A stretch of 13,818 nt of DNA from CAKZQX01 sp034437035 (GCA_034437035.1 DAOTUI010000017.1:1-13818); one strand, 5' to 3'; counted from the first letter of the stretch, positions 1-6,928 are shown. The notes: generated from the letters alone by a model not told the origin. Made by a program: numbers and translations.

Positions 1-117
1 CTCCTTTCTAATAGACGCCGAATCTGGCTGGCATGGTACCGCATGAAACGGTTTGGGGCATGCGGCAGGCACGTTCACCTGCGTTTTGGGATGTTCTCAT
101 TGGGGGGTATCGGATGA
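1..117 (+). pseudogene. C-terminal tail or remnant of an ORF entering from the left edge
   Basis: Frame 1 is open from the window edge to a TGA at 115-117, giving 38 residues that begin LLSNRRRIWLAWYRMKRFG and end FSLGGIG. The stretch has the basic, Trp/Arg-rich look, followed by a G-x-C-G-x-x-V pattern, seen near the N-terminus of some hexapeptide-repeat sugar acyltransferases, but no hexapeptide repeats follow. The ORF stops abruptly and, in the same frame, the C-terminal half of a glycosyltransferase begins six bases later. I read this as a possible deletion junction between two former genes. The identity is a weak inference, because the true start lies outside the window. Confidence 0.3.
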
Positions 118-738
118 CAGGGGATGAAGAAAAAGGGCGTAGTTCGGAGTAAAGTCTGTTTTCTACCAAATGGTGTTGATGTGACTCTCTTTGTGCCTCA
201 ATTACCTGATAAAGACCGAGTTTGTCAGCTTGGGCTTGAAGGAAAGTACATATTTGCGTACACTGGAACCCATGGCTATGCTCAAGGTCTGGATGTTATT
301 ATTGATGCTGCATACAAGCTTTGCCATCGATCTGATATTGCTTTCCTTTTTGTTGGGGAAGGACCAGAGAAGCAACGTCTCCAGAATATGGTACAGAAGA
401 TGAAGCCACAAAATGTTGTATTCATTGATGCACAACCTGCCGAGATGATGCCCCAGATCCTGGCACTAGCAACCGCATGTCTTGTGCCGTTGCGTGACCT
501 TCCCCTGTTTCGAGATGCGCGACCATCCAAAATGTTTCCCCCGCTGGGGTGTGCCAGGCCAGTTATCTACAGTGGAGCGGGTGAGGCGGCCAACTTGATT
601 GAACAAGCAGAGTGTGGCATTGTTACGCCACCTGAAAATGGACAGGCTCTAGCTGAGGCTGTTATCTATATGATTGAGCATCCAGACGAAGTTGTAGAAA
701 TGGGGCAGCGCGGGCGCGCGTTAGTCGAACGCGAGTAT

Positions 739-846
739 GGGAAGCGGAAGCTGTTAATTGTCCCACCCTCCGGAAACTTGGGCGTCAGCAAGCCCACGAG
801 TAGAGCGTCTGAGGGAGCTTGGGGTGAACAAGAGCTTCCGCTTCCC
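739..846 (+). mobile_element. MITE-like element, copy A (108 bp)
   Basis: The element is bounded by perfect 14-bp terminal inverted repeats, GGGAAGCGGAAGCT at 739-752 and AGCTTCCGCTTCCC at 833-846. It is flanked by a 3-bp direct duplication TAT at 736-738 and 847-849. Its interior differs from copies B and C, apart from a TTAAT..TCCC block just inside the left end and a GGG.TGA block just inside the right end. It holds an inner imperfect hairpin (CTTGGGC at 777-783 with GCCCACGAG at 792-800). There is no room for a transposase, so it would depend on one supplied in trans. It sits inside the GT4 remnant and shifts that gene out of frame. Confidence 0.85.
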
Positions 847-850
847 TATA

Positions 851-959
851 GGAAAGCGGAAGGAAATACTCATCCCTTCTGTGTTCCATCGTCCAGTGGG
901 CGTGGCAGCACCAAGCGGGGGAGAGCAGACCAAGGGATGGATTAAAGTTTCCGCTTCCC
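851..959 (-). mobile_element. MITE-like element, copy B (109 bp)
   Basis: The ends are GGAAAGCGGAA at 851-861 and TTCCGCTTCCC at 949-959, with one mismatch between them. The flanking 3-bp duplication is ATA at 848-850 and 960-962. Read on the minus strand, it is identical to copy C at 6486-6594 except at 853, where B has A and the equivalent base of C would give G: 108 of 109 bases. An inner stem pairs CATCCCTT (871-878) with AAGGGATG (932-939). Only TATA (847-850) separates it from copy A, and those four bases are the overlapping target duplications of the two insertions. Confidence 0.88.
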
Positions 960-1009
960 ATAGCTGGTCGGCCATTGTTGCTCGTTGGCTTGCGGAGTTA
1001 AATGTATGA

Positions 1010-1258
1010 GCGAATGCCGGCGTATTGAGCGCGAGTAACATATAGTGCATCGAATGGAGGTTCATTTATATCGATATCTCCGGATATCATCATCCAATAT
1101 ACAGTTTTATCTTGATCGCTGTTTGTGTTGGAAAGGTACTAGCAGATATGTGTATATTTGGTGTTATTGACATACCTTTGAATTGTCTGCTCAGTCTTCC
1201 TTGTTAACGCTGGCGCTAATCTGTGGTACTATAAGCCCTCCTTCTATCTGAATGATGT
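1010..1258. other. Intergenic stretch, 249 bp, promoter at its right end
   Basis: No ORF of note lies here on either strand. The sequence is more AT-rich than the genes around it and contains a short inverted repeat GATATC-TCCG-GATATC near 1073-1088. A lone TTGACA at 1167-1172 has no acceptable -10 box at the right distance. The only supported signal is the promoter listed at 1204-1232. Confidence 0.5.
1204..1232 (+). promoter_or_regulatory. Predicted sigma-70-type promoter for the aminotransferase gene set
   Basis: TTAACG (1204-1209), a 17-base spacer and TACTAT (1227-1232) fit a -35/-10 pair. TGG immediately before the -10 gives an extended -10 (TGnTACTAT). Initiation would fall near 1239, about 20 bases before the ATG at 1259, so the leader would be short. 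No clear Shine-Dalgarno sequence is visible in that leader. The same extended -10 layout recurs at 8830-8858 and 12690-12718, which strengthens all three calls. Confidence 0.5.
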
Positions 1259-2449
1259 ATGGCAAGAAAGCAGCTTGACCCTGTTATGATGCGTAAAACT
1301 TTTCTTCCCTTTGCTCTGCCGGATATCACTGAGGCTGAGATTGCCGAGGTTGTGACAGCGCTACAGAGTAACTGGATCACAACGGGGCCGCGTACGCGGC
1401 AGTTTGAACAGGACTTCGCTGCTTATCTTGGAGTGGCCGAAGCGCTTGGTCTGAACTCTTGCACTGCGGGGCTGCATGTAGCCCTGGCAGCCGCAGGCAT
1501 TGGCCCGGGTGATGAGGTTATTACGACAACCTTCACCTTTTGTGCGACGGTCAATGTAATTGAACATGTTGGTGCGCGCCCGGTACTGGTAGATATTACT
1601 CCCGATACCTTGAATATTGATCCGGCACGGGTTGAAGCGGCGGTATCTTCCCGCACGCGGGCTGTGATACCAGTGCATTATGGTGGTCAGTGCTGTGATA
1701 TGCAGTCGATTGTTGCCCTTTCACGCGATCACGATCTCACCGTGATCGAGGATTGTGCGCACGCGCTGCCGGCAACGTGTGATGGTCATACCGCCGGTAC
1801 CCTGGGTGATTTTGCATCGTTCAGCTTCTATGCGACAAAAACCATGACAACGGCTGAAGGAGGCATGCTCGTTGCCCGCGAGCCCGACCGGCTTGATCAG
1901 GCGCGGATCTTTAGTCTGCATGGAATGAGTCGGGATGCATGGAAGCGGTTTTCCGCCACGGGCTCGTGGTACTATGAGGTCGTTGTACCGGGATTTAAGT
2001 ATAATATGACCGATCTAAGCGCAGCGTTAGGGCTGACCCAATTGCGACGGCTTGAGGAGATGCAGCACAAACGGGAGTTGATTGCGGCAGTTTATAATCA
2101 AGCTTTTCAAACCGTTTCTGCATTGGAGATACCATCTGTCCGCCCAGGTATGCGCCACGCATGGCACCTCTATCCACTGCGGTTGCACCTGGAACAGTTA
2201 CGTATTGATCGTGCCCAATTCATTGAAGAGCTGAAGCACCAGAATATCGGAACGAGTGTTCACTATATTCCAATACATCTGCATCCCTTCTATCGGGATC
2301 GGTATGGCTACCATCCTGAGCGTTTTCCGGTGGCACGACATGAGTACGAACGACTGATTTCATTGCCAATATACTCACAGATGTCGTTGCAAGATGCCGA
2401 TGATGTTGCGGCGGCCGTTATGACACTGGTGGAAAGGTTTCGCCGATGA
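1259..2449 (+). CDS. DegT/DnrJ/EryC1/StrS-family PLP sugar aminotransferase
   Basis: The 396-residue product has the usual length and order of this family. Near the start are the substrate-site segment FLPFALPDITEAEI and NWITTGPRTRQFEQ, then LNSCTAGLHVAL (about 65-76), GDEVITTTFTFCATVNV, the PLP-contacting VIEDCAHAL (Asp165) and the Schiff-base lysine Lys194 in SFYATKTMTTAEGG. It is expected to transfer an amino group, usually from glutamate, to the keto carbon of a nucleotide-linked 4-keto (or 3-keto) sugar in the cytoplasm. Its neighbours are a phosphoglycosyl transferase, whose start overlaps its stop as ATGA, and a membrane 4,6-dehydratase. A UDP-4-amino-6-deoxy sugar is therefore the most economical product (PglE-like role), though the exact substrate cannot be read from sequence. 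The start is uncertain: Met10/Met11 (1286/1289), just before RKTFLPFALPDI, is where many relatives begin, and neither start has a clear ribosome binding site. Confidence 0.93.
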   Translation: MARKQLDPVMMRKTFLPFALPDITEAEIAEVVTALQSNWITTGPRTRQFEQDFAAYLGVAEALGLNSCTAGLHVALAAAGIGPGDEVITTTFTFCATVNVIEHVGARPVLVDITPDTLNIDPARVEAAVSSRTRAVIPVHYGGQCCDMQSIVALSRDHDLTVIEDCAHALPATCDGHTAGTLGDFASFSFYATKTMTTAEGGMLVAREPDRLDQARIFSLHGMSRDAWKRFSATGSWYYEVVVPGFKYNMTDLSAALGLTQLRRLEEMQHKRELIAAVYNQAFQTVSALEIPSVRPGMRHAWHLYPLRLHLEQLRIDRAQFIEELKHQNIGTSVHYIPIHLHPFYRDRYGYHPERFPVARHEYERLISLPIYSQMSLQDADDVAAAVMTLVERFRR

Positions 2450-3108
2450 AACGAGTGCTAGACATAAGCGCGGCTGTGGTGGGGTTAATGGTATTAGGAA
2501 TTCCGATGCTGGTAGTTGCGCTGCTAATACGCTGGGACTCACCTGGCCCTATATTGTACCGTGCGCGCCGCATAGGATGTCGTGGGGCGATCTTTACAAT
2601 GTACAAATTTCGCACTATGGTTACTGACGCAGCCCGGTATGGTTCAGCTATTACAGCGCAGGCTGATCCCCGTATCACACGGGTAGGGCGCTGGTTACGC
2701 AAAGCGCGAATTGATGAGTGGCCTCAGTTGGTTAACGTGTTACGAGGTGAGATGAGCCTGGTTGGACCACGGCCGGAGACACCGGAATGTTTGCCCTATT
2801 ATGACCAACGGCAGCGTGAAGTATTACAGGTGCGGCCGGGTATTACCGGATTGACCCAGATCTGTTATCAGGATGAAGAGAGTTTGCTTGGAAAGGAAAA
2901 TACCTTTGAGAACTATGTGACGCGACTCTTACCAAGAAAGTTAGAACTTGACCGGGTATACATGCAGAAGCAGACAGTCTGGATTGACCTGATTATTGTA
3001 TGGTCCACGCTTAATCCACATGCAGAAGGTCTCAAACGTCGCGTTGCAGCAGAACATCCCGACCTGGTTATGCTTGCGCCGACGACAGCATATAACAGGT
3101 CTTCCTGA
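2446..3108 (+). CDS. Small (PglC-type) polyprenyl-phosphate phosphoglycosyl transferase
   Basis: This 220-residue protein is the minimal catalytic form of the bacterial sugar transferase family (PF02397). An N-terminal hydrophobic segment (about 8-29) containing Pro20 resembles the re-entrant membrane helix of PglC. It is followed by DSPGP (31-35), KFRTM (54-58), the catalytic Asp90-Glu91 dyad in RIDEWPQL, SLVGPRP (104-110) and RPGITGLTQ. Such enzymes move a sugar-1-phosphate from a UDP-sugar to undecaprenyl phosphate on the cytoplasmic face and so start a glycan. The 4-base ATGA overlap with the aminotransferase implies translational coupling and suggests that the amino sugar made by its neighbours is the donor. 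The C-terminal 35 residues or so beyond the core are unremarkable. The family call is strong; the sugar is inferred. Confidence 0.94.
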   Translation: MKRVLDISAAVVGLMVLGIPMLVVALLIRWDSPGPILYRARRIGCRGAIFTMYKFRTMVTDAARYGSAITAQADPRITRVGRWLRKARIDEWPQLVNVLRGEMSLVGPRPETPECLPYYDQRQREVLQVRPGITGLTQICYQDEESLLGKENTFENYVTRLLPRKLELDRVYMQKQTVWIDLIIVWSTLNPHAEGLKRRVAAEHPDLVMLAPTTAYNRSS

Positions 3109-3136
3109 TCTGTATCCCTACCCGCATCTGCTATGT

Positions 3137-3195
3137 GTTTGCTTGATGATTGTTAGCAAACCACTGATCCTGATAGTGGAGGATCACTTTAGTGG
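3137..3195 (+). promoter_or_regulatory. Leader with competing hairpins ahead of the dehydratase gene
   Basis: The 104-bp gap between the phosphoglycosyl transferase and dehydratase genes is dense in inverted repeats. GTTTGCT (3137-3143) pairs with AGCAAAC (3155-3161). CCACT (3161-3165) can pair with AGTGG at 3175-3179 or, with TGATCC/GGATCA between (3165-3170 with 3181-3186), with a second AGTGG at 3191-3195. The alternatives are mutually exclusive, and the last arm touches the likely ribosome binding site GGAAAGAGGG (3195-3204). No strong T-run follows, so a plain terminator is unlikely. Any regulatory role is inference. Confidence 0.35.
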
Positions 3196-3212
3196 GAAAG
3201 AGGGCATGATCA

Positions 3213-5147
3213 ATGAACGCTACTCTCGGAAAAATCCTGATGATTGCCGGCCGCGCGTTTCTCGATGTGTTGATTGTCCTGTTGGCTTACACGACTGCAT
3301 TTCAGCTTCGGTTGCTAAACTGGCAGCCAGATGATGAGTACCGTCTGGCATTGATTGGGATGGCATTGATCTATATCATTGTGGGGGCAATTTTTGGAAT
3401 CTATCAGCGTCTCTGGACCCATGCCAGCCTCTATGAAACATTTGTGATTATCAAGACGGTCGGGGTGGCGACGATTGTGATCTTGATTGCCAATTTTTTC
3501 TGGCCGGGAAGCACCTCGCGTCTATCTACTTTGGCAATAGTGATAGGGAGCCTGTTTGCAATAATTGGTTTTATGGTTACTCGCTATCACTGGCGTGTCT
3601 TTCACCAGGTTATGATTCGCTTGCATTCACACCATGATACCTTTCACCGGGTGTTGATTATTGGCGCAGGTGAGGCCGGACAACTGTTGGCCCGGCGCAT
3701 CCGCGAGTCGGCGCACTATCACCAGTACCAGTTGCTCGGCTATCTTGACGATGACCCGGCCAAAATTGGCCGGGTTATGCTCGGTATGAAGGTTTTGGGG
3801 CGCTGTGATGAAGTAGCCTACTGGACTGGGCGAATGCAGACGGATACGCTGCTCATTGCTATTCGTAATATTGAACGTTCCCGCCTGCGCCAGATAATCG
3901 CAGTCTGTCAACAAACGCCCGCACGTGTGCAGATCAGTCCGGATATGCTTGACTTTGCCGAGCCGTTGTCGATTCGGGATATTACGCTCGACGACTTGAT
4001 CGGCCGACTACCAGTGGCAATTAATGCCGAGGAATGTCGCCATCTGTTCTATGGTAAGCGCATCCTGGTAACGGGTGCTGGTGGCTCAATTGGGAGTGAA
4101 CTGGTGCGACAACTCAGTATGTTTAACCCGGCTAATCTTCTCCTATTAGATAATAATGAGACAGGACTCTATGATCTTAGTAATGAGTTGCGCTGGATGG
4201 CGACTGAACAGCAGCATACAGTAGTTCTGTGTGATGTAACAAACCAGCAGCGCGTGAATGAGGTCTTCCGGAAGTATCAACCAGAAGTCGTCTTTCACGT
4301 TGCAGCATATAAACATGTGCCCATGTTAGAGGAGTATGTCAATGCGGCGATTACCACCAATCTCTGGGGGACGATGACGGTGTCGCAGGCCGCATTGGAA
4401 CATGGCATCGAACGCTTTATCTTTGTCTCAACTGATAAAGCGGTACACCCCAGCAGTGTGATGGGAATGACGAAGCGGTTGGGGGAGTTGTGGGTTGCCA
4501 GCCTGAATGACCATCCGGTGAACAAAACGGTTTTTGCTGCTGTGCGTTTTGGGAATGTCATTGGAAGTCGCGGGAGTGTCGTTCCGCTCTTCTGGCAGCA
4601 GATTGATCGAGGCGGACCAGTAACGGTGACGCACCGTGAGATGACCCGGTTTTTTATGAGTATCCCTGAAGCGGCAAGCCTGATTGTGCAGGCCGCCGTA
4701 TATGCTACCAGGTCAGACATTTTTATGCTCGATATGGGCGACGAAGTAAAAATCAGCGATCTGGCTGCCCGGATGATCCGACTGCGCGGTCTGCGTGTAG
4801 GTGAGGATATACAGATAGTTTACACCGGGGTGCGACCAGGTGAAAAGCTACATGAGGAATTATCATTGGCGGAAGAGCAGCGGTGCAAAACACCACACCC
4901 GCGTATCTATCGGCTGCAGCGTGATTTGGTACGTTCAGTGCCAGAGGCATTGCAGGCGTTGTACAATGAATTGTTACATATCAATACTCAGACTGATGAT
5001 GAAGTTATGCGTAAGTTGCTTTATCTCTACTTGCAGGCAGCGGAGGAGGGCTATAACAGCCTGGCAGCATTAGAGGGACATACGCCCGCACTCAAGGAAC
5101 CGGCGCGCGTGCTTATTCGTCAATGGGTTACGAGTCGCACGCTTTGA
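3213..5147 (+). CDS. Membrane-anchored CapD/FlaA1/PglF-type nucleotide-sugar 4,6-dehydratase
   Basis: The 644-residue protein has the long-form architecture. Four hydrophobic segments lie in residues 1-125. A first Rossmann-like domain follows with VLIIGAGEAGQLLARR (147-162), then an extended SDR domain with the NAD-binding ILVTGAGGSIGSE (284-296), DNNETGLYDL, a VAAYKHVPM segment and the STDK site (406-409). The usual catalytic Tyr is replaced by Met417 in VMGMTKR (Lys421), the hallmark of the FlaA1/PglF/WbpM branch. RPGEKLHEEL (541-550) is also typical. The enzyme is expected to turn UDP-GlcNAc (or a related UDP-sugar) into a UDP-4-keto-6-deoxy sugar at the inner membrane face, feeding the upstream aminotransferase. 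The chosen ATG has GGAAAGAGGG eight bases upstream; the ATG at 3206 is out of frame. The identity is strong. Some long-form members have other nucleotide-sugar substrates, so UDP-GlcNAc is inferred. Confidence 0.95.
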   Translation: MNATLGKILMIAGRAFLDVLIVLLAYTTAFQLRLLNWQPDDEYRLALIGMALIYIIVGAIFGIYQRLWTHASLYETFVIIKTVGVATIVILIANFFWPGSTSRLSTLAIVIGSLFAIIGFMVTRYHWRVFHQVMIRLHSHHDTFHRVLIIGAGEAGQLLARRIRESAHYHQYQLLGYLDDDPAKIGRVMLGMKVLGRCDEVAYWTGRMQTDTLLIAIRNIERSRLRQIIAVCQQTPARVQISPDMLDFAEPLSIRDITLDDLIGRLPVAINAEECRHLFYGKRILVTGAGGSIGSELVRQLSMFNPANLLLLDNNETGLYDLSNELRWMATEQQHTVVLCDVTNQQRVNEVFRKYQPEVVFHVAAYKHVPMLEEYVNAAITTNLWGTMTVSQAALEHGIERFIFVSTDKAVHPSSVMGMTKRLGELWVASLNDHPVNKTVFAAVRFGNVIGSRGSVVPLFWQQIDRGGPVTVTHREMTRFFMSIPEAASLIVQAAVYATRSDIFMLDMGDEVKISDLAARMIRLRGLRVGEDIQIVYTGVRPGEKLHEELSLAEEQRCKTPHPRIYRLQRDLVRSVPEALQALYNELLHINTQTDDEVMRKLLYLYLQAAEEGYNSLAALEGHTPALKEPARVLIRQWVTSRTL

Positions 5148-5184
5148 TGGTTCGCCCCATACAATCTGGAGTAGTCAGCCATTT

Positions 5185-6450
5185 ATGCTATGTAGAGTTC
5201 GTCTGGTTGCACGCAGGTTAGCTGATCTGGAAATCTGGTCGGTAGGACTCGCTGTCGCTTTAGGGGTTGTTGTGCCCCGTACACTGCCAATGGTCCTCGG
5301 TCTGGCTTTGCTCTGGTGGGGAATACGCTGGTTGGGCTATGGACGTTTGAGTGTACGTACTCCAATTGACTGGTCGATTGCACTCCTTGGGGTGATGCTA
5401 CCCGTAACGCTCTGGGTAACAGTTATACCGGATACAACCCTTCCTCAGGTCTATCGACTACTCAGCGGGATTGCGCTCTACTACGCCATTGTGAACTGGA
5501 CAACAAACCTGGTACGACTGCGCCTGCTCCTGGTTGGTGTGGCGTTGATAGGATTGCTGCTTGCCGGCGTTGCTCCGCTGACTGTCCAGTGGGGTGGTGG
5601 AAAATTACCTCTGCTGCCCGATGCATTGTATACGCGGCTTGTACCGATTATTGCAGACACAGTAAATCCAAATGTGATGGCCGGTCTACTCGTACTGCTG
5701 TTGCCATTACTGCTGGCATTAACTCTATTTGATGGCAGGCATTGGAGCAGGCTTGAATATCTCTTGACTCTTATGTCACTACCAATGATGGGGGGAACAC
5801 TTCTGCTAACCCAATCGCGTGGGGCGTTGCTGGCGCTGGCAGTAGCACTGTTGCTCCTGGTTGGCTTGCGCTGGCGCCATGGATGGCTACTCACGATGGT
5901 GGTAGCAGTAACGCTACTTAGTACTGTCCTGTTGGTCGGTGGTGCTCCGCTACTTGATGTTGTTACAACAAGCCGGACATTTGGTGGCTTTGACAAACGT
6001 ATCGAAATCTGGTCACGTGCCATTTATATGATCCATGATTTTCCGTTTACAGGTATCGGTATGGGTACATTTGGAATGGTCGCAGATCGATTCTATCCGT
6101 TGTTTCTTACAGCTCCTGATACTATTCCCCACGCGCATAACCTTTTTCTACAAATTGCGGTTGATCTTGGTATTCCCGGCTTGATTGCCTGGGTTGCAAT
6201 TGTGCTGGGTATACTGGCCGGAAGCTGGCAGGTGTATCGTTATGGACGCACGATGGGCGATGATTGGGTTACAGGGATGGGTGCTGGCTTGCTTGGCAGT
6301 CAGGTTGCTCTCCTGGTGCATGGCATGACCGATGCAGTTACCTGGGGCATGGTGCGTCCAGCAGTCCTGGTCTGGGGCATATGGGGTATTGCCATGGCAA
6401 ACTGGCAACTATGTATCATTACACAATCTCATAGCACGGTGACAAAATAA
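5185..6450 (+). CDS. O-antigen ligase/polymerase-like membrane protein (Wzy_C superfamily)
   Basis: This 421-residue, highly hydrophobic protein has about ten to twelve membrane segments and the superfamily's periplasmic loop signatures. These are NPNVMAG (161-167), TQSRGALL (209-216), R-x-EIWSRA (272-279), TGIGMGTFG (289-297) and the hallmark HAHNLFLQIAVDLGIPGL (316-333), followed by LLVHGMTD (376-383). Family members join lipid-linked repeat units into polymers (Wzy-type) or ligate glycans to an acceptor (WaaL-type, or protein in some cases). The two roles cannot be told apart from sequence. It follows the dehydratase by 37 bases and its TAA overlaps the ATG of the next, broken gene (TAATG), which implies they were translationally coupled. 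In a window with a Wzz-like gene, the polymerase role is attractive but unproven. Confidence 0.9.
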   Translation: MLCRVRLVARRLADLEIWSVGLAVALGVVVPRTLPMVLGLALLWWGIRWLGYGRLSVRTPIDWSIALLGVMLPVTLWVTVIPDTTLPQVYRLLSGIALYYAIVNWTTNLVRLRLLLVGVALIGLLLAGVAPLTVQWGGGKLPLLPDALYTRLVPIIADTVNPNVMAGLLVLLLPLLLALTLFDGRHWSRLEYLLTLMSLPMMGGTLLLTQSRGALLALAVALLLLVGLRWRHGWLLTMVVAVTLLSTVLLVGGAPLLDVVTTSRTFGGFDKRIEIWSRAIYMIHDFPFTGIGMGTFGMVADRFYPLFLTAPDTIPHAHNLFLQIAVDLGIPGLIAWVAIVLGILAGSWQVYRYGRTMGDDWVTGMGAGLLGSQVALLVHGMTDAVTWGMVRPAVLVWGIWGIAMANWQLCIITQSHSTVTK

Positions 6451-6879
6451 TGGTACACTGGTGGTTGGTTGGAACAAATACCTTAGGGAAGCGGAAACTT
6501 TAATCCATCCCTTGGTCTGCTCTCCCCCGCTTGGTGCTGCCACGCCCACTGGACGATGGAACACAGAAGGGATGAGTATTTCCTTCCGCTTCCCTTATGG
6601 ATTGTTGGGATGGCGCTGCTGCTGGCAACATTTAGCTATCGACGATGTTGTGTGGCACAATCCTTAGGAGGAAAGCAACACATAACTGGTTGGCTAAAGT
6701 CGGATCCGGCATATCTTACGGGGTGGCTGGGGGTCAGCACGGGATTCTGTTTGACGGGTGAAACCTGGTTTATCCGAAGTATATGGGGCGGTGTGATCTG
6801 TGCTGTTTTGTTAAAATTGGGTGTTAGTGTAGTATTTTTATATCACCGCACACATGAAGATAGAATGTATCACTCATAA
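6450..6879 (+). pseudogene. Small membrane protein gene split by MITE-like copy C
   Basis: The ATG at 6450 overlaps the ligase stop as TAATG. It opens MVHWWLVGTNTL and then runs into element C, where the frame ends at TAA 6501-6503 after 17 residues. Deleting 6486-6597 (element plus one TTA copy) fuses codon TTA to TGG at 6598 and restores a 105-residue frame ending at 6879. The restored protein has a hydrophobic segment WIVGMALLLATF and a second, longer one around GGVICAVLLKLGVSVVFLY. It is a small integral membrane protein of no family I recognise. In the present sequence, the ATG at 6556 inside the element or the in-frame ATG at 6610 could still express the C-terminal 90-107 residues, so complete loss is not certain. 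Confidence 0.75.
6486..6594 (+). mobile_element. MITE-like element, copy C (109 bp)
   Basis: Perfect 11-bp terminal inverted repeats GGGAAGCGGAA (6486-6496) and TTCCGCTTCCC (6584-6594) are flanked by a TTA duplication at 6483-6485 and 6595-6597. An inner 8-bp stem pairs CATCCCTT (6506-6513) with AAGGGATG (6567-6574). The element is inverted relative to copy B and differs from it at one base, so the two are recent copies of the same sequence. It carries no transposase. It contains an ATG (6556) in frame with the 3' part of the gene it interrupts. Confidence 0.9.
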
Positions 6880-6928
6880 CGGCTGTCATAACACGATACA
6901 TCCTCATCATTATCAACACTGTTATCGG

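Larger units (their letters stand above)
124..1009 (+). pseudogene. Family-4 glycosyltransferase, C-terminal half only, interrupted by two MITE-like elements
   Basis: Residues from the ATG at 124 match the donor-binding (C-terminal) domain of GT-B fold GT4 enzymes. Visible are the linker KVCFLPNGVD, the first strand YIFAYTGTHGYAQGLDVIIDA, FLFVGEGPEKQRL, the loop RPSKMFPPLGCARPVIYSGAGE (residues about 133-154), the CGIV-PPEN segment and RGRALVEREY. The usual N-terminal acceptor domain of roughly 170-190 residues is absent, so the 5' part is lost. After Tyr205 (codon 736-738) the reading frame enters mobile element DNA and continues as 68 nonsense residues to a stop at 943-945. Removing both elements and their duplicated target bases (739-849 and 851-962) joins GAG TAT to AGC TGG and restores the expected GT4 tail SWSAIVARWLAELNV with a TGA at 1007-1009. 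The gene is therefore broken twice over, by 5' loss and by a net +223 base insertion. It would once have transferred a sugar from a nucleotide donor in glycan assembly. Confidence 0.85.

Noticed and set aside
739..959. Repeated GGAAGCGGAAG-like blocks read as a short CRISPR array
   Set aside because: The blocks alternate in orientation and pair as inverted ends of two units, with 3-bp target duplications; spacing and orientation do not fit direct repeats with spacers.
758..1009. 83-codon ORF as a separate gene
   Set aside because: Most of it is mobile element sequence; only the last 15 codons belong to a protein, and they are the displaced end of the glycosyltransferase.
1167..1172. Perfect TTGACA as a promoter -35 box
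   Set aside because: No acceptable -10 hexamer lies 16-18 bases downstream; the promoter at 1204-1232 is better placed.
2996..3334. 112-codon plus-strand ORF between phosphoglycosyl transferase and dehydratase
   Set aside because: It overlaps both well-supported genes in another frame and has no recognisable features.
4295..4720. 141-codon minus-strand ORF
   Set aside because: It lies wholly inside the dehydratase catalytic domain, whose coding sense is certain; it is an antisense shadow.
5481..6023. 180-codon minus-strand ORF
   Set aside because: It is Ser/Arg/Thr-rich nonsense antisense to the ligase-like gene, with no family resemblance.
6461..6667. 68-codon ORF spanning element C
   Set aside because: It is in the wrong frame for both halves of the interrupted gene and made largely of element sequence.
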